Of a stretch of 64,000 nt of DNA, positions 11,061-24,300 are shown piece after piece; the first letter of the stretch is position 1, and the number at the start of each line of letters is the position of its first letter. Below the pieces are notes generated by a model. That model had not been told where the DNA came from and did no database searches. It saw only the letters and a list, made by a program, of their open reading frames with translations. This stretch comes from Sipunculus nudus (lineage: Eukaryota; Annelida; Sipuncula; Golfingiida; Sipunculidae), in the NCBI GenBank assembly GCA_026874595.1, contig CM049309.1, positions 15,156,576 through 15,220,575 of the forward strand, written 5' to 3'. Both the position numbers and the translations under genes were made by a program.

Positions 11061-12014
11061 CAGGCTTGGGTCAAGTACATGCACTTAATACTTGTACACA
11101 GGTTAAATTTTTTTTGTACCTACCCTGCACTTGTACCTGCCACCCATGTACAAAAAGTACATTTCAAGTACTGGTCAAGTGCAAGGCCATCTGTCCACTT
11201 AATAGGATGAGAATGTAAAGAATATCCAACAAGAATGAGACTGTTCTTTTATCTCCCTCCTTATGGGCCTCCAATCCCCTAATTTGAAGAAAAAAGACAT
11301 TACTTCAAAGGTCACAGCATTCACAAATACTTTCTATTCCATATGATTTGGCCTTAAAAGAGAAGGTCAAGGTCAAAGGTTTCTGAACCACTGTGATTTT
11401 TCCAGAAACATTTCACATTTCAAGAAGATATACTGAGTGGTTGAAAAAGTTACAGCGTTCAGGAAATTATTTCTATTCTGGCTAATTTGACCTTGAAGAC
11501 AGTCAAGGTCACCCGTTTTTGAAGGTTTCTGAGATATTGGTAGAAACATATCACAAATGAAACTTCATGAAAATAAACCAAGTGGCTCCAAAGTTAGTAT
11601 TCACAAATAATTTCTATTCAAGCTGATTTGACCTTGAAGATGAAGGTCATGGGAGGGGATACATATTACTTTGGTACACTGATAGATCATGTTTGACTTG
11701 TATGTGCTCATAACACTTCTGTTGAACTTTCATATGTAAATTATTTAGAATATTTTCTTAATTCATCTTTTAAATAAAAAGTACTTGTACTCATACTCAA
11801 GTATGGAATCAATGTACTAGCACTCGAGTACACTGAAAGAATCCTGTGCCGATATCTTTTCTTGTACTTGCAAACTTTTTAGTTCTTGTACTCAAGTCCA
11901 AAACTCTGAAGTACTTGTACTCAAGTCCAAAACTCTGAAGTACTTGTACTTCAAGTCCAAAACTCTGAAGTACTTGTACTCAAGTCCAAAACTCTTGTAC
12001 TTAACCCAAGTCTG
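11061..12014. mobile_element. Non-autonomous hAT-like element
   Basis: The termini CAGGCTTGGGTCAAGTAC (left) and, reversed, CAGACTTGGGTTAAGTAC (right) are 18-bp inverted repeats with two mismatches. The flanks TACAAAAT (11053-11060) and TCCAAAAT (12015-12022) match at 7 of 8 bases, the duplication length of hAT elements. Both ends are rich in GTAC/CTTGTAC motifs. The right end holds a short minisatellite. The middle contains GACCTTGAAG/TCAAGGTC repeats. No transposase is visible. Confidence 0.75.
11880..12003. repeat. Approx. 29-bp minisatellite at the hAT-like element end
   Basis: The unit GTACTTGTACTCAAGTCC plus AAAACTCTGAA is present about four times just inside the right terminal repeat. 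It seems to be made by reiteration of the terminal-repeat motif. Confidence 0.8.
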
Positions 12015-12022
12015 TCCAAAAT

Positions 12023-13007
12023 GGAATCTCTCATTTACCTTCCACAACCTATTGCCAATGGTTCATGTGGAGCTGGTGTATGCAAAAGAATGGGGTTATA
12101 TTGTGTATCATAATTGGTGGGATACTCAATATGACTGTTGGCTAGCTTTATCTATAAATGCCAAGATAATTGAAACGCACCAATGAAAACTATCACAGAA
12201 TCAAATTCATACTTTATTCAACCACATTTTAATTATCCACTGAAATACTCTGGTAAACATTTATAAAACATCATGCCAATATTTATATTTGCCTATTCAG
12301 TTCTTACTTCACACCTACAATGTATTGTAACAATAACAACACAAAAAGAGTCACTGTAAAAGGTTCAATTAAATTTACTTCAAAGCAGGTGTATGGTGCA
12401 TTGCTGTTATATAACATAATATGTCAAATGAGGACATATATAGACTTTTAACCATAACTGCTTTCTGAATACAAAATCTCTAATATATCTTAGGTATTTT
12501 TATAATTAATTCAAAATTATTAAAATCATTCATGCAAATAACCATAAACAGTTCTGTGCCCGCACAGATATTTAAAGATCGGATTATTTTACATTTAAAT
12601 ATTAACTCCTCTCATCTCATCATTCATGCAAGTTCTTGTGACTGGAGGAAGCTATAGTATGCCATAAAATAACCTACAAAACATTTGAATATCTATTCAA
12701 ATCACATTGTAATGAAAAATGGTTCTTCGTGAATATAGAAAGCATAACACTGATTTTACATGTTAGACATATTAACACTCTGAAGTACAGTAGAGCGCTG
12801 TTTTTCTGAATGCTTTAAAAAAAAAAATTTCTGAAATTTTAGATAGGGAACAGAAAGAAAAATTTATGGTTATTTACGAAATATTTCACAATCATACAAA
12901 AACATTACATGATTTTTTTCAAAGATTTTCTTTCAGAAAAGGACATATTCATGCCCTCAGGTCTGACATTGCTTCAAAACACTTTATTATTACAAGCCAG
13001 ACCTTGA
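12023..13007. other. Intergenic, nothing recognised
   Basis: This is A+T-rich sequence with no coding or repeat signal that I could name. Confidence 0.4.
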
Positions 13008-13474
13008 TACTGTGGTTGGCTTCATATTCGCGAGGCTGAAATTTCGCGATTTCTCCATTTTTAATGTTTCGCGAGGGTTTCATTTTCGCGATCTCACCAG
13101 AACCTATATCAAATCTTTGGCAAAGCAATACCTGTGTGTATCATAAAATGAGAGAAGTGATGAGTTTGTAATATTCTTCTCATATAACGATGGGCCCGTA
13201 CACACAGCACATACAGAGTAAATAAAATATAAGGGAACGTTTTCCTTAAACCTCCATGGATGAATTTTATCATAAAATTTCTCACTGTTCTTACCTATTC
13301 ACATACAAGTATTGGCTACACTATATATATATATAGTGTATATATATATATATATATATAAGAAGGACATACTCAATTGGCCTATTATTCCCGAGGGTTT
13401 CATTTTCGCGATTATTTCCCAATCGCGAATATCGCGAAATTAAAACCCTCGCGAACAAAAAGGCAACCATAGTA
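13008..13474. mobile_element. 467-bp MITE with TACTRTGGTTG ends and CGCGA motifs
   Basis: The left end TACTGTGGTTGGCTTCATAT and the reversed right end TACTATGGTTGCCTTTTTGT are imperfect inverted repeats, continued by TTCGCGAGG on both sides. Inside are several TTTCGCGA motifs and a long alternating (TA)n palindrome around 13319-13360. Termini beginning TAC with a TA target suggest a Tc1/mariner-type MITE. A related fragment (TACTGTGGCTGG...ATTCGCGG) is seen at 37279-37380. Confidence 0.7.
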
Positions 13475-15045
13475 AACCATGTATATCATGTTTATAGGGA
13501 TTCAAGTGCCTGGACGCTGTTAATTATATGTCCCTAGCATTAATTTCTCAGGTCATAAAGAAACACTGTGTTCCCCAGGTGAACATGGCATTAAGTTAAT
13601 CAGTCACTGTGGTATAAAGTTGCCTCTAGACCCCTGACCGTTTTTCAGAAAGTTCTGAAACAGCGCTCTACTGTTTGTATATTATTAATTGTATAAACAT
13701 AGAGAGGTTACAGCATGTAAGCAAACATTTGTTATATACATCACATTGTAATTTTAAACAATTCAATCACAAGAGGTTATGTTTTCACTTGTGTTTGAAA
13801 TTTCAGGATAATGTAATCATTTTGATGTTGTAATTTTGGTGGGATAACATGTTTGGGTATCTGAAAGAACCCTTGCAACAATTTTGCCGCTAGATTGATG
13901 AAGAGTTCAAATTATCAAGCACATGAGTGGCAGTGAAAGCTGTATGAATGACTTCCACCAAAATCTCAATAAAAATTTTTTTTCACTGCTGACAGCTCAC
14001 TTATTTCAAATACTTGATAATGATTTCTAATTTTCAAGCTTGTGGTTTTATAAAAACCACAGGGATGGCAGCTGAAAATCAATGAATCTGTGAAAAGATA
14101 GCAGTTTCCTCAAACAACCTTTATAATCCCCCCCTAATTAATGACTTAAGGTGTACTCTGTAGCAGTGAGTATAATGTAATTATATCATCTTTAAATTAT
14201 TTGGAGTAAAGCTATGTAACATTCTGAGCACCAACAGACATATATTTGTGTAATGTAAATATACACCTATACAATACCAAAATATACAACAAACATGTTC
14301 AACAAAAGAGAGGAATGCTAGGTGTACTCTGTTAAATAGCCAATGACTAACTTAAGATAAAGAAGCAAAGGCATTAACTATATTTTGCTAAACAAACTCT
14401 CAACAGACCTTTTCCATGAGCCAGCCTACAACACAAAATGTGTTCGGGTCATAACAGATGAAATATATTATTACTTTACTATTATTATATTTTTTATTAT
14501 TAGCAAATTTCCAATACCAAATCTTAGGTTGCCAGATTCTTCTAGACAGGTTTCGAAAATAATGTCAAAGTACTCAAGATTTCAAGGAAAATATGGAACA
14601 GGCCCCCCTTAGGACAAGTAGTCATTGTTCCTGACACTTCAAAGGGGGGGGGGGGGGAGACCCTTACACTCAGTCATTGCCAGTAGGGTGCTAGTGAAAT
14701 GGAAAAGGTCTATTTTTGTGTTTTACATACACTGTCCCTGAGTAACTTGTTCTGATTGTATTAATCTGGCTTTATTTAATATTAATTTTGAACAAAAAGA
14801 CTAAACGATAACCAAACCAAGTGAATATAATTTATTTTCATACCATATTTATGTCACCAATTACTTTTCCTGGTAATTACCAATATTTATTTTTCAGATA
14901 CATAAGTAGCAAATGTGAGCATGGACAGTATATAATTACTAACTTGATATGTATTTTTTTTTGTTTAACCAGGAATAATTGAAATATTAAATATTCTAAA
15001 CTTGAATTACAACAACAAGCACCTTACTATAACGTCAGGAATGAC
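13475..15045. other. Region downstream of BPNT2, including likely 3' UTR
   Basis: On the minus strand this follows the BPNT2 stop codon. The first AATAAA on that strand is at 14891-14886, about 155 nt after the stop, and others follow near 14830 and 14770, so the mRNA probably ends in this area. Poly-G near 14647 and no other gene were noted. Confidence 0.45.
14886..14891 (-). terminator. Candidate poly(A) signal of BPNT2
   Basis: AATAAA on the minus strand, 155 nt downstream of the stop codon, is the first such hexamer after the coding region. Use is inferred only, and other hexamers follow. Confidence 0.35.
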
Positions 15046-15359
15046 CTATGAATTTCCCGTGCTTTCCTTTTTAACTGTAGTTGGTGCTTCTCTCTTGGAT
15101 TTATGTTTGCCCAAAGTTTCTGCCACACTTTTAAAACTCTTCAGCAATTCATCATAATTTCTAAGCGTTGCCAGGAGTCCCTGTTCATTTCGAACATTTC
15201 CTGAAGCAGAATAATCTATGAGTGACCCATCCAGTGTTGTCATTTTACCCTGTACTGCTTGTATGATAGCATTCCCTGCACATATATCCCACTTTTTAAT
15301 CGCTGTCACATGGAGGTAGGCATCAGCATTTCCTTTTACAACCTGTATTGTCTTGTAAC
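15046..15359 (-). CDS. BPNT2: BPNT2 coding exon 5 (terminal)
   Basis: Residues 254-357 and TAG (15048-15046) are encoded. [11 protein letters not shown] with metal-binding D278 is present, followed by [11 protein letters not shown] and LLATLRN. The tail is basic (KHKSKREA...KKES) and diverges from vertebrates. The acceptor TTTTTCAG has a good pyrimidine tract and a TACTAAT branch-like motif about 30 nt upstream. An F1 element ends 39 bp upstream of the exon. Confidence 0.95.
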
Positions 15360-18300
15360 CTGAAAAATAAAAAAGAAACAATCATTAGTATATTCATTAC
15401 AAGTGACCCATGGGTCATGACGCTCAGCAGACTGACATGTTGACAATATGTCCTTGCACAGACAACTAATTAAGGTAATGTAGGTGGCATCATTGTTCAT
15501 GCATATTAGCTTAAGTTCATCAAGACCCATAAGCACAACAAATCTGATGACAAACCAACCGGCCTTTCATGAGGATTCTGGCAATTTGTGTGCATTTTGC
15601 GTTATTTCTAGGTTGCTCAAACATACCCCAAAACTCTGAGAATATAGTTCACTGTGCCCTAATTTAAGGTTTCTGGGGAGAACTTTTGAGGAACTCTCAG
15701 GATGTCATATTAGAAGATTTTGGGCCCAAAGGTTATGATTTGTGCCCAACTTGGTATCAAATTTTCAATTATTCTGAGGGGTCCTTACATTTATAAGCCC
15801 CATAGCTCAGAAAATATGGGTAACAGAGACCTAAATACACATTTCCAAGGAGATTTTCATAGACCCCCCTGGATTTTAGGTTAGAAGATTCCAGGTCCAA
15901 TGTTTATGATTTTTGCCCTGCTTAGGTATCAACATTATAATAATGCTGGGGTGCTTATAAGCCCAATAGCTCAGAGAATATGGGTAACATAGACCTAATT
16001 TCAGGTTTCCATGGAGACTTTTCATCTACCTCTCTGGATATAAAGTGGGAAGATTCTATGTCTAGTTGTTACGATTTGAGCCCTGTTAATAGATGACCAC
16101 ATCTTTTGAGGTCTCAAAAATAGAGAAAAATCATAAAAAACCCAAAAAAATACAGGTGGCGCCACCAGTCTGCAGAAACTGATGAAACCCTCCATGATCA
16201 ATATCCATGTAAAGAATCATGGTGATCAATGCATTAGTTGTTCAGATACTTGAGCTTTTGTGTCAAATTTTTCTATTTTTCTGGGGGAACTGCGGAGCCC
16301 CATAGCTCAAAGAATATGGGTAACAGAGACCTAATTTCAGGTTTCCATGGAGACTTTTCATCTACCTCTCTGGATATAAAGTGGGAAGATTCTATGTCTA
16401 GTTGTTACGATTTGAGCCCTGTTAACAGATGACCACATCTTTTGAGGTCTCAAAAATAGAGAAAAATCATTAAAAAAAACTGAAAAAATACAGGTGGCAC
16501 CACAAGTCTGCAGAAACTGATGAAACCCTCCATGATCAATATCCATGCAAAGAATCATGGTGATCAATGCATTAGTTGTTCAGATACTTGAGCAATTTTT
16601 CTATTTTTCTGGGGGGTACTTCGGTGCCCTTAGCTCAAAGAATATGGGTAACAGAGACCTAATTCTAGGTTTCCAAAAAGATTTTTCATGGACCTCTCAG
16701 GATGTAAAGTGAGAAGATTCTAGGTCCAGCAGTTACGATTTGTGCCCTTTTAAGGGACAGACGGCCGGCCGGACGACGGACAAAGAGTGATTGCTAAAGC
16801 TCAGATGACTTACAGTTAGCTGAGCTAAAAATTCTAAGGTTCATATCTGTGCAAATTTAAATATATCTTTTTATTGGATTTATTGGTGGAGGTATCCACT
16901 TTTCAGAGAGTGTAATTTTATCATAAATATGGCATAAATGTCATCCCCCATTTTATAAAGCACTATATGCAACCCGTCAGGAATATTGCATCCACTTAAA
17001 CTTTGCTGTTGACATTTACATTCTATGTAATAAAAGGATATTTATGATTATTTATTGCTCTTTCTTTATGGTGTTACTTTCTCCTAGAATTCTCCAGCTT
17101 TTTTCCTCTCTGATTCACCCTGCTGCTTCTGGACATTTTTGACTGATCCTGAAGTCAGTATTCACCCAGTTCCAACCACACACAGGTGTTCAAATGCATG
17201 CAGTTTATTTTTTTTAAATATTCATAAAAATAAATGTTATTCTGAACATGGACAGACCCAAATGATGTCACTTTTTTCTCTGAAATACACTTCAAGGGCT
17301 TGCTTGCAAACAAAAATCGTGGACAATAATGCATATTGTGATAATCGCAATAATTAGAAAGTTGACAATATGCTTACCATGGCTGTCAGACATCGTGAAA
17401 ATACCAGATACAGGTGACCATCCCAACCCTAACCCTGCGCCACAAAAGCAGTAAATTTACTCTTCATACTTTCAAGTCAACTACACCTTCCGAGACTTTG
17501 ATTCAGTGAGCTGCTCAGGTGTCTTTTTCACAAATAACAAACAAGGCAACTGAACGAATCAATCGGAGACCATTGAGAATCTGACCAATTAAATAAAGCC
17601 AAAAAAAACTTCTGGTGCACAAGTTCTTATTCAGGTGGCATGTCAACAGTGTATTAGTTACACTTGGTACATAATATTTGATTTTGGCCCATTTACTAGC
17701 AGGCTTGTACATTTTTCATGGAAAAGATGCCAGAGCAGCTCACTGAATCAAGGTCAATGAATGCATAGCTGCCAGAGGTTTGATATATGAAGTTGAATTA
17801 ACATACTCTCTGTACGCTCTTTACACAGCGTTTTACCTATAGGGCTACTACCTATATCGTAAGGCCCTGTTTGTTATGACCTCGTATCCTGAATTGCTAC
17901 ACCAGAGGGGAGCACTGTATTTTTGTCCAATCAGATGAGACCTTGTGCTGGAAGACAAGGCCAAGTGAGGAATACAGGGAGCCAATCATGTTCATTTCAT
18001 TCTGAGTGACAGCTCATCGCCCCACCAAACCATCTGAACAGGCCACAGGCTCAGAGAGAATTGCCCCTGACATGGTTTGCTTAGGGCCTTGGGCATATAG
18101 GATGCTCAGCCGGTGAGCTGTAATTCAAACGAAACGTTACAACAAAGGCTGTGTGCACACCTCGCTGGCTGGTTTCAGTTCTGCAGACAACAGATACATG
18201 GCTATGCTAACACAGTCATAATGTCAACTGAATCGGTCGATGATGTGAGAATGCAGAGGAAGCAATTTAAATTCGACCGGAAACTCATCAAGCGGCGCTT

Positions 18301-21300
18301 GAAGCGCAGCAATGGGCGGAGCCAGGATGCCTGTCGAGTGTTTGTTTATTGGCATCTGATTGGCTGCTTGTCACATCATACTCATGTTTATTTCAGCCGA
18401 CAACGAACTGTAATCTGGTGTCTAAATATATCATAAACGTTCAAAGCTGGCAGCATGAAAATCATTGGCTTCTTTAGAAGCGCAAGATTTCTGCTGTCTC
18501 GGGAGCGTAACTCTCTGAGGCTCATATTGTTTGTGGACAACCATCCATCACAAATTATTGAAGCATAATGGAAACATTGCCGATGACAGTGATAAATATG
18601 TTTTATCACAGACTCTGTACAATCATTAGGATAAACATGCAGGGTCTTCATGTGTGTGCATTTGAAACACTCTTCTGTTTTCAGGATTTTCGTTTTGGAA
18701 AAGGTCCCTTAGGGACACTACTTAAAGGCAAGGTTGGGAATACTGTGCTGTCAAACAAGTAATTTTATGAAAATATTTTTTGCATATTTTGCATTAGGAC
18801 GCATGACCATATAAGTACAAATTTGGATAATTAACATAATTTTCAAATCTACAGCTGATAGTGTCCTAAAATTCAGGTCAAGGTCATAAATATAGTCTGC
18901 ACAATGTGCACATCCAATATACCAGTACCATAGGCAATAGTGAAAAGCTGTAAATTCAGGTCTGAATTTACAATTTATGATTATAATATGTTTCTTTCAG
19001 TTAAACAGTCATCCACTGCATGCATGTGTGACAATGAGTAGCCATCTTGAGTAAAGTATTATAACTACTAGCACATACCCAGTCTTGCTTAGCTCACATA
19101 GTTCCAAACAGTTTGCACTACACAACAAAATTTGCATTGTTATTTGTTTTTACAGAAGTGTGTACCTGACCTAGCCCTTTAAATGGTACATCAATAATGT
19201 TGTTATGGTGACTGTATGTCAGTGTTTTAAATTTATTAGGTAAACATCATTTCAGCAAATTCACTTTAGTGACCTGGAAAGTGGGTCAAGGTCATCCGTT
19301 TGTGGAACCAGACTTAGCCCTTCATATGGTGCATGAAAGGTGTGAGTACGGTGATTGTGCCTAAAATTCTGTTCAAGTTATTGCATTAACATGGTTTTAA
19401 TCAAATCTTGACAACTGTATCAAGGTTATCTATTTTCGGACATGATCTGGCCTTCACGTGAAGCATCAATAGTGATTATATGGTTGACTGTGTCTCAATT
19501 TGTTTTCAGGTTTGCATTAACACCATTTCAGAAGGACAGACAGAGGAATGGCCTGTTTCTTACCATTTTATGTACCTTAGAACACTGTGGAGTACAAATA
19601 AAGATAGGCCTCACCTGCCCCTCCTGCTGGTATAATCTCTGTATCTGCTCCCAGTGCTGTCTCAGCAACATCCTTGACTGACCCAGCATGGGACCTGGAC
19701 ACAATCAGTTTCTGAGTCTTTTTCTCAGCGCTATCTTTCTTCAACCACTGAGGGAGTATATTTTTGGAATAACCCTCTCCATGCCATCCCCAATCTATAA
19801 CACACCAGAGACACATGTTAATACTAGATGTGTCGGAACGACACGAATGCCCCCGCCTGGGGCAAATTAGAAACATTTGTAAAATTTTGAAAAAAAAGTT
19901 CAGGAGGTGTCGTATGGTCAAAAGTAGGTCAACAAGGGCAAAATGCAAACTCGATCTGTAACGGGTCATTATCAAGCAACACACCAAAAATCATGCCAGT
20001 ATATGCAGGCACTGTGAAAAAAAGTCCATACATGTGCATTTTCCATAAAAATTTCTGTCTTTCATGAAATTTTCTATGTTTAGGAGCCGTAAAACAATCA
20101 AAAGTAGGTCAACCGGGACGAAACGCGAACTCAATCTGTAACTGTCATTATCTGCCCACACATAAAAAATCAGGGTGGTATCTGCAGGCATTGAGGAAAA
20201 AAAGTCAGTACATATGCATTTGTTATGAAAATTTCTATTTTTCATGAAACTTTCTATGTTCAGGAGCAGTCAAATGGTCAAAAGTAGGTCAACTGGGACA
20301 AAACAAGAACTCGATCTGTAACTGGTCATTATCTGCCTACACACCAAAAATCAGGCCCATATCTGCAGGCACTGCGAAAAAAAGTCCATACATGTGCACT
20401 TTTTTATGAAATTTTCTATGTTAGAGCACCGTCAAATGGTCAAAAGTAGGTCAACTGGGACAAAACATGAACTCGATCTGTAACTGGTCATTATCTGCCC
20501 ACACACCAAAAATCAGGCCAATATCTGCAGGTATTGCGAAGAAAAGTCTATACAAGTGTATTTGTCATGAAAATTTATATTTTACATGAAATTTTCTATG
20601 TTCAGGAGCCGTAAAACAATCAAAAGTAGGTAAACTGAGGACGAAACGCGAACTTGATCTGTAACTGGTCAATATCTGCCCACACACCAAAAATCAGGCC
20701 AATATCTGCAGGCATTGCGAAAAAAAGTCCATACATGTGTATTTGTCATGAAATTTCATATTTTTCATGAAATTTTCTATGTTTAGGAGCCGTAAAACAA
20801 TCAAAAGTAGGTCAACCGGGACAAAACGCGAACTCGATCTTTAACTGTCATTATCTGCCCACACATAAAAAATCAGGGTGGTATCTGCAGGCATTGAGGA
20901 AAAAAAGTCAGTACATATGCATTTGTTATGAAAATTTCTATTTTTCATGAAACTTTCTATGTTCAGGAGCAGTCAAATGGTCAAAAGTAGGTCAACTGGG
21001 ACAAAACAAGAACTCGATCTGTAACTGGTCATTATCTGCCTACACACCAAAAATCAGGCCCATATCTGCAGGCACTGCGAAAAAAAGTCCATACATGTGC
21101 ACTTTTTTATGAAATTTTCTATGTTAGAGCACCGTCAAATGGTCAAAAGTAGGTCAACTGGGACAAAACATGAACTCGATCTGTAACTGGTCATTATCTG
21201 CCCACACACCAAAAATCAGGCCAATATCTGCAGGTATTGCGAAGAAAAGTCTATACAAGTGTATTTGTCATGAAAATTTATATTTTACATGAAATTTTCT

Positions 21301-24300
21301 ATGTTCAGGAGCCGTAAAACAATCAAAAGTAGGTAAACTGAGGACGAAATTTTCTATGTTTAGGAGCCGTAAAACAATCAAAAGTAGGTCAACCGGGACA
21401 AAACGCGAACTCGATCTTTAACTGTCATTATCTGCCCACACATAAAAAATCAGGGTGGTATCTGCAGGCATTGAGGAAAAAAAGTCAGTACATATGCATT
21501 TGTTATGAAAATTTCTATTTTTCATGAAACTTTCTATGTTCAGGAGCAGTCAAATGGTCAAAAGTAGGTCAACTGGGACAAAACAAGAACTCGATCTGTA
21601 ACTGGTCATTATCTGCCTACACACCAAAAATCAGGCCCATATCTGCAGGCACTGCGAAAAAAAGTCCATACATGTGCACTTTTTTATGAAATTTTCTATG
21701 TTAGAGCACCGTCAAATGGTCAAAAGTAGGTCAACTGGGACAAAACATGAACTCGATCTGTAACTGGTCATTATCTGCCCACACACCAAAAATCAGGCCA
21801 ATATCTGCAGGTATTGCGAAGAAAAGTCTATACAAGTGTATTTGTCATGAAAATTTATATTTTACATGAAATTTTCTATGTTCAGGAGCCGTAAAACAAT
21901 CAAAAGTAGGTAAACTGAGGACGAAACGCGAACTTGATCTGTAACTGGTCAATATCTGCCCACACACCAAAAATCAGGCCAATATCTGCAGGCATTGCGA
22001 AAAAAAGTCCGTACATGTGTATTTGTCATGAAATTTCATATTTTTCATGAAATTTTCTATGTTCAGGAGCTGTAAAACGGTCAAAAGTAGGTCAACCGGG
22101 ACGAAACGCGAACTCGATCTTTAACTGGTCTATATCTGCCCACACACCAAAAATAAGGCCAATATCTGCAGGCATTGCGAAAAAAAGTCCATACAACTGT
22201 TTGATTTCGGAATGACGGAAGGACGGACATGGGTAAAACTATATGCCCCGGCCACTTTGTGGCGGGGGCATAAAAATCTGTGCGTTACATTTTTTTCATA
22301 TATCTTAATGTATCTTGTAAATAATATACAAATTAACTAAGTACTGAGGTTTATTTCTATAAAAACAAGGCCTACAGGCCGAATGCGAACCTGTGCACTG
22401 GGAAATACACCAGGTATAATGCTTCAATGCTGGACCATTACTTTTCATGTATATGAACTATGCAAGTACTAAACATTTTGAATAAGAAACAATTACACAA
22501 ACATCACTGCTGAAATTCTGGCATAGGTGCACACAACACTAAAAAGATTGTAGCTGGCACCACCAGTCTTGTATACAACAAAGCTATCAGAGATATATAC
22601 ATACGCCCAATTTCAGACTGATATATCAAACCCCTCCTGAGAAAAACGTGTGCAAAAGTCATGGTAGGTGGCGACACCTGTCTTGTGAGCGAGAAAGCCA
22701 TCAAAGACACATAGACAGGTCATAATATCAGGCCAATACATCAAACTTACCTTGAGTCTGATGCATGGGGCTGACCAGGCTTAGGTGAGAAAGGCTGTTG
22801 CCCCGAGTGAACTGTGACAAATTGCTTGCTCAGACTACTGCACTGAGTGAACTCATGACCTGCACCTGGCTAGACTGAGTGAACTTTTGACCTGTACCTG
22901 GCTACACTGAGTGAACTCTTGACCTGTTGCATAATCTGACACAGTTGGCAGTCTGCCAAAGCTATAAATAGATCCAGACTGACCTCTAGCCTGTTGCCAA
23001 ATCTGAAATAGTAGCCACACCATTGCATAAGCTCATGCAGGGGCCCTGCCCTGAGGGGCTTGACACCCATGAAGTGATCACATGGTGCCCATGAGGTGTT
23101 CACATGTCACCCATGAGGTGATCACATGCCATGTGCTTGGCTGCACTGATTGAACTCTTGACCTATATCTGGCTGCACTAAATGAACTCTTGAGCTGTTC
23201 CCAAATCTGAAACAGTTGGCAGTTTCTCAACCTATTTAAAGATACAGATTCAATCTTGGCCTGTTGGTATATCTGTTTACACATACTGTAAGACTTTGGT
23301 TAAAATTTCTTTTTTCAAGCCGACATATTCATAAACTTTTTATCAAAATATCTAGAATAATAAAAGATGCAGTACTTTTATTGTTAAAGGTCCAATAGTT
23401 CTGCCAAAAATCATTCTAGTAAACTTGAACAAAGGCCACCTAAGAATAATTTTTGTGCAATGTTACAGAAGATATAATTGAAATAATAATTTTGTAGAAG
23501 AACACTATCGCAGTCCTTAGTTTGAAAAAGACATAATAATAGCCATAAGACCAACTTAAGCTTTTCACAACTCAACCAAAAATCAACAAACTCAGTATAT
23601 TCTGATATGATTGAAAGAACCATGTCCTAGGATAATTCTTTTGAAAAATTGAACAATTCAACTTGACAGTTTCATCATTAAGCTGAAAGAGGCTAAAATT
23701 ATGTTTTTTTATGAGTTTTTTTGCCCATAAAAAACAGGTCAATGTAGGTGGCACCACTAAATCTACAACTTCAAATATGAGTCATGTGACCAACATTTGC
23801 ACAATACCTGGTAATGCTAGCTTCTGTCATTTCTGAGAGTACTATGTCAGTATGCTTACTTGGCCGAATGACTGTTCAAATTTGTGTAACTCCACTAAAA
23901 TTCATCAAATGCAAACCATTTGAACAAACTTGAGAGGGCTTGCCTCTGGGATCATTTATGTAAAATATTTAACAATTTGGCTGGACCGTCTACAAGAAGA
24001 CGACTTTTAAAATATTGTCAGCTTTTTCCTTATAAAATCTAAGTAAATGCAGATAGCAAAAAAATAAGCTGAATCCCACAAAATTTGATATGTGACAGAT
24101 TATTGCATAAAATCTGGGAATTGTAGCTCCTGCTATTCCTGAGAAATTATGGATTAATGTACAGATGACCAATGACCCCCGTACAAAAATAGGTCAATTC
24201 AGGTGGCGGCACCAATACCTGAATTTCATATATGACTCATGTGACCAACACTGGCAAAAAATTTGGTGATGATAGCTCTGGCTGTTTCTGAGACTGTCAT

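Noticed and set aside
17420-17436. Telomere-like CCCTAACCCT
   Set aside because: Only about two units are present; too short to be an interstitial telomere.
18113-18436. 107-codon open frame on the plus strand
   Set aside because: It lies wholly inside the 697-bp MITE and has no domain or exon-like boundary.
19918-22200. Regular array that could suggest a CRISPR
   Set aside because: Monomers of 162-181 bp are continuous, with no unique spacers, inside an element with eukaryotic features.
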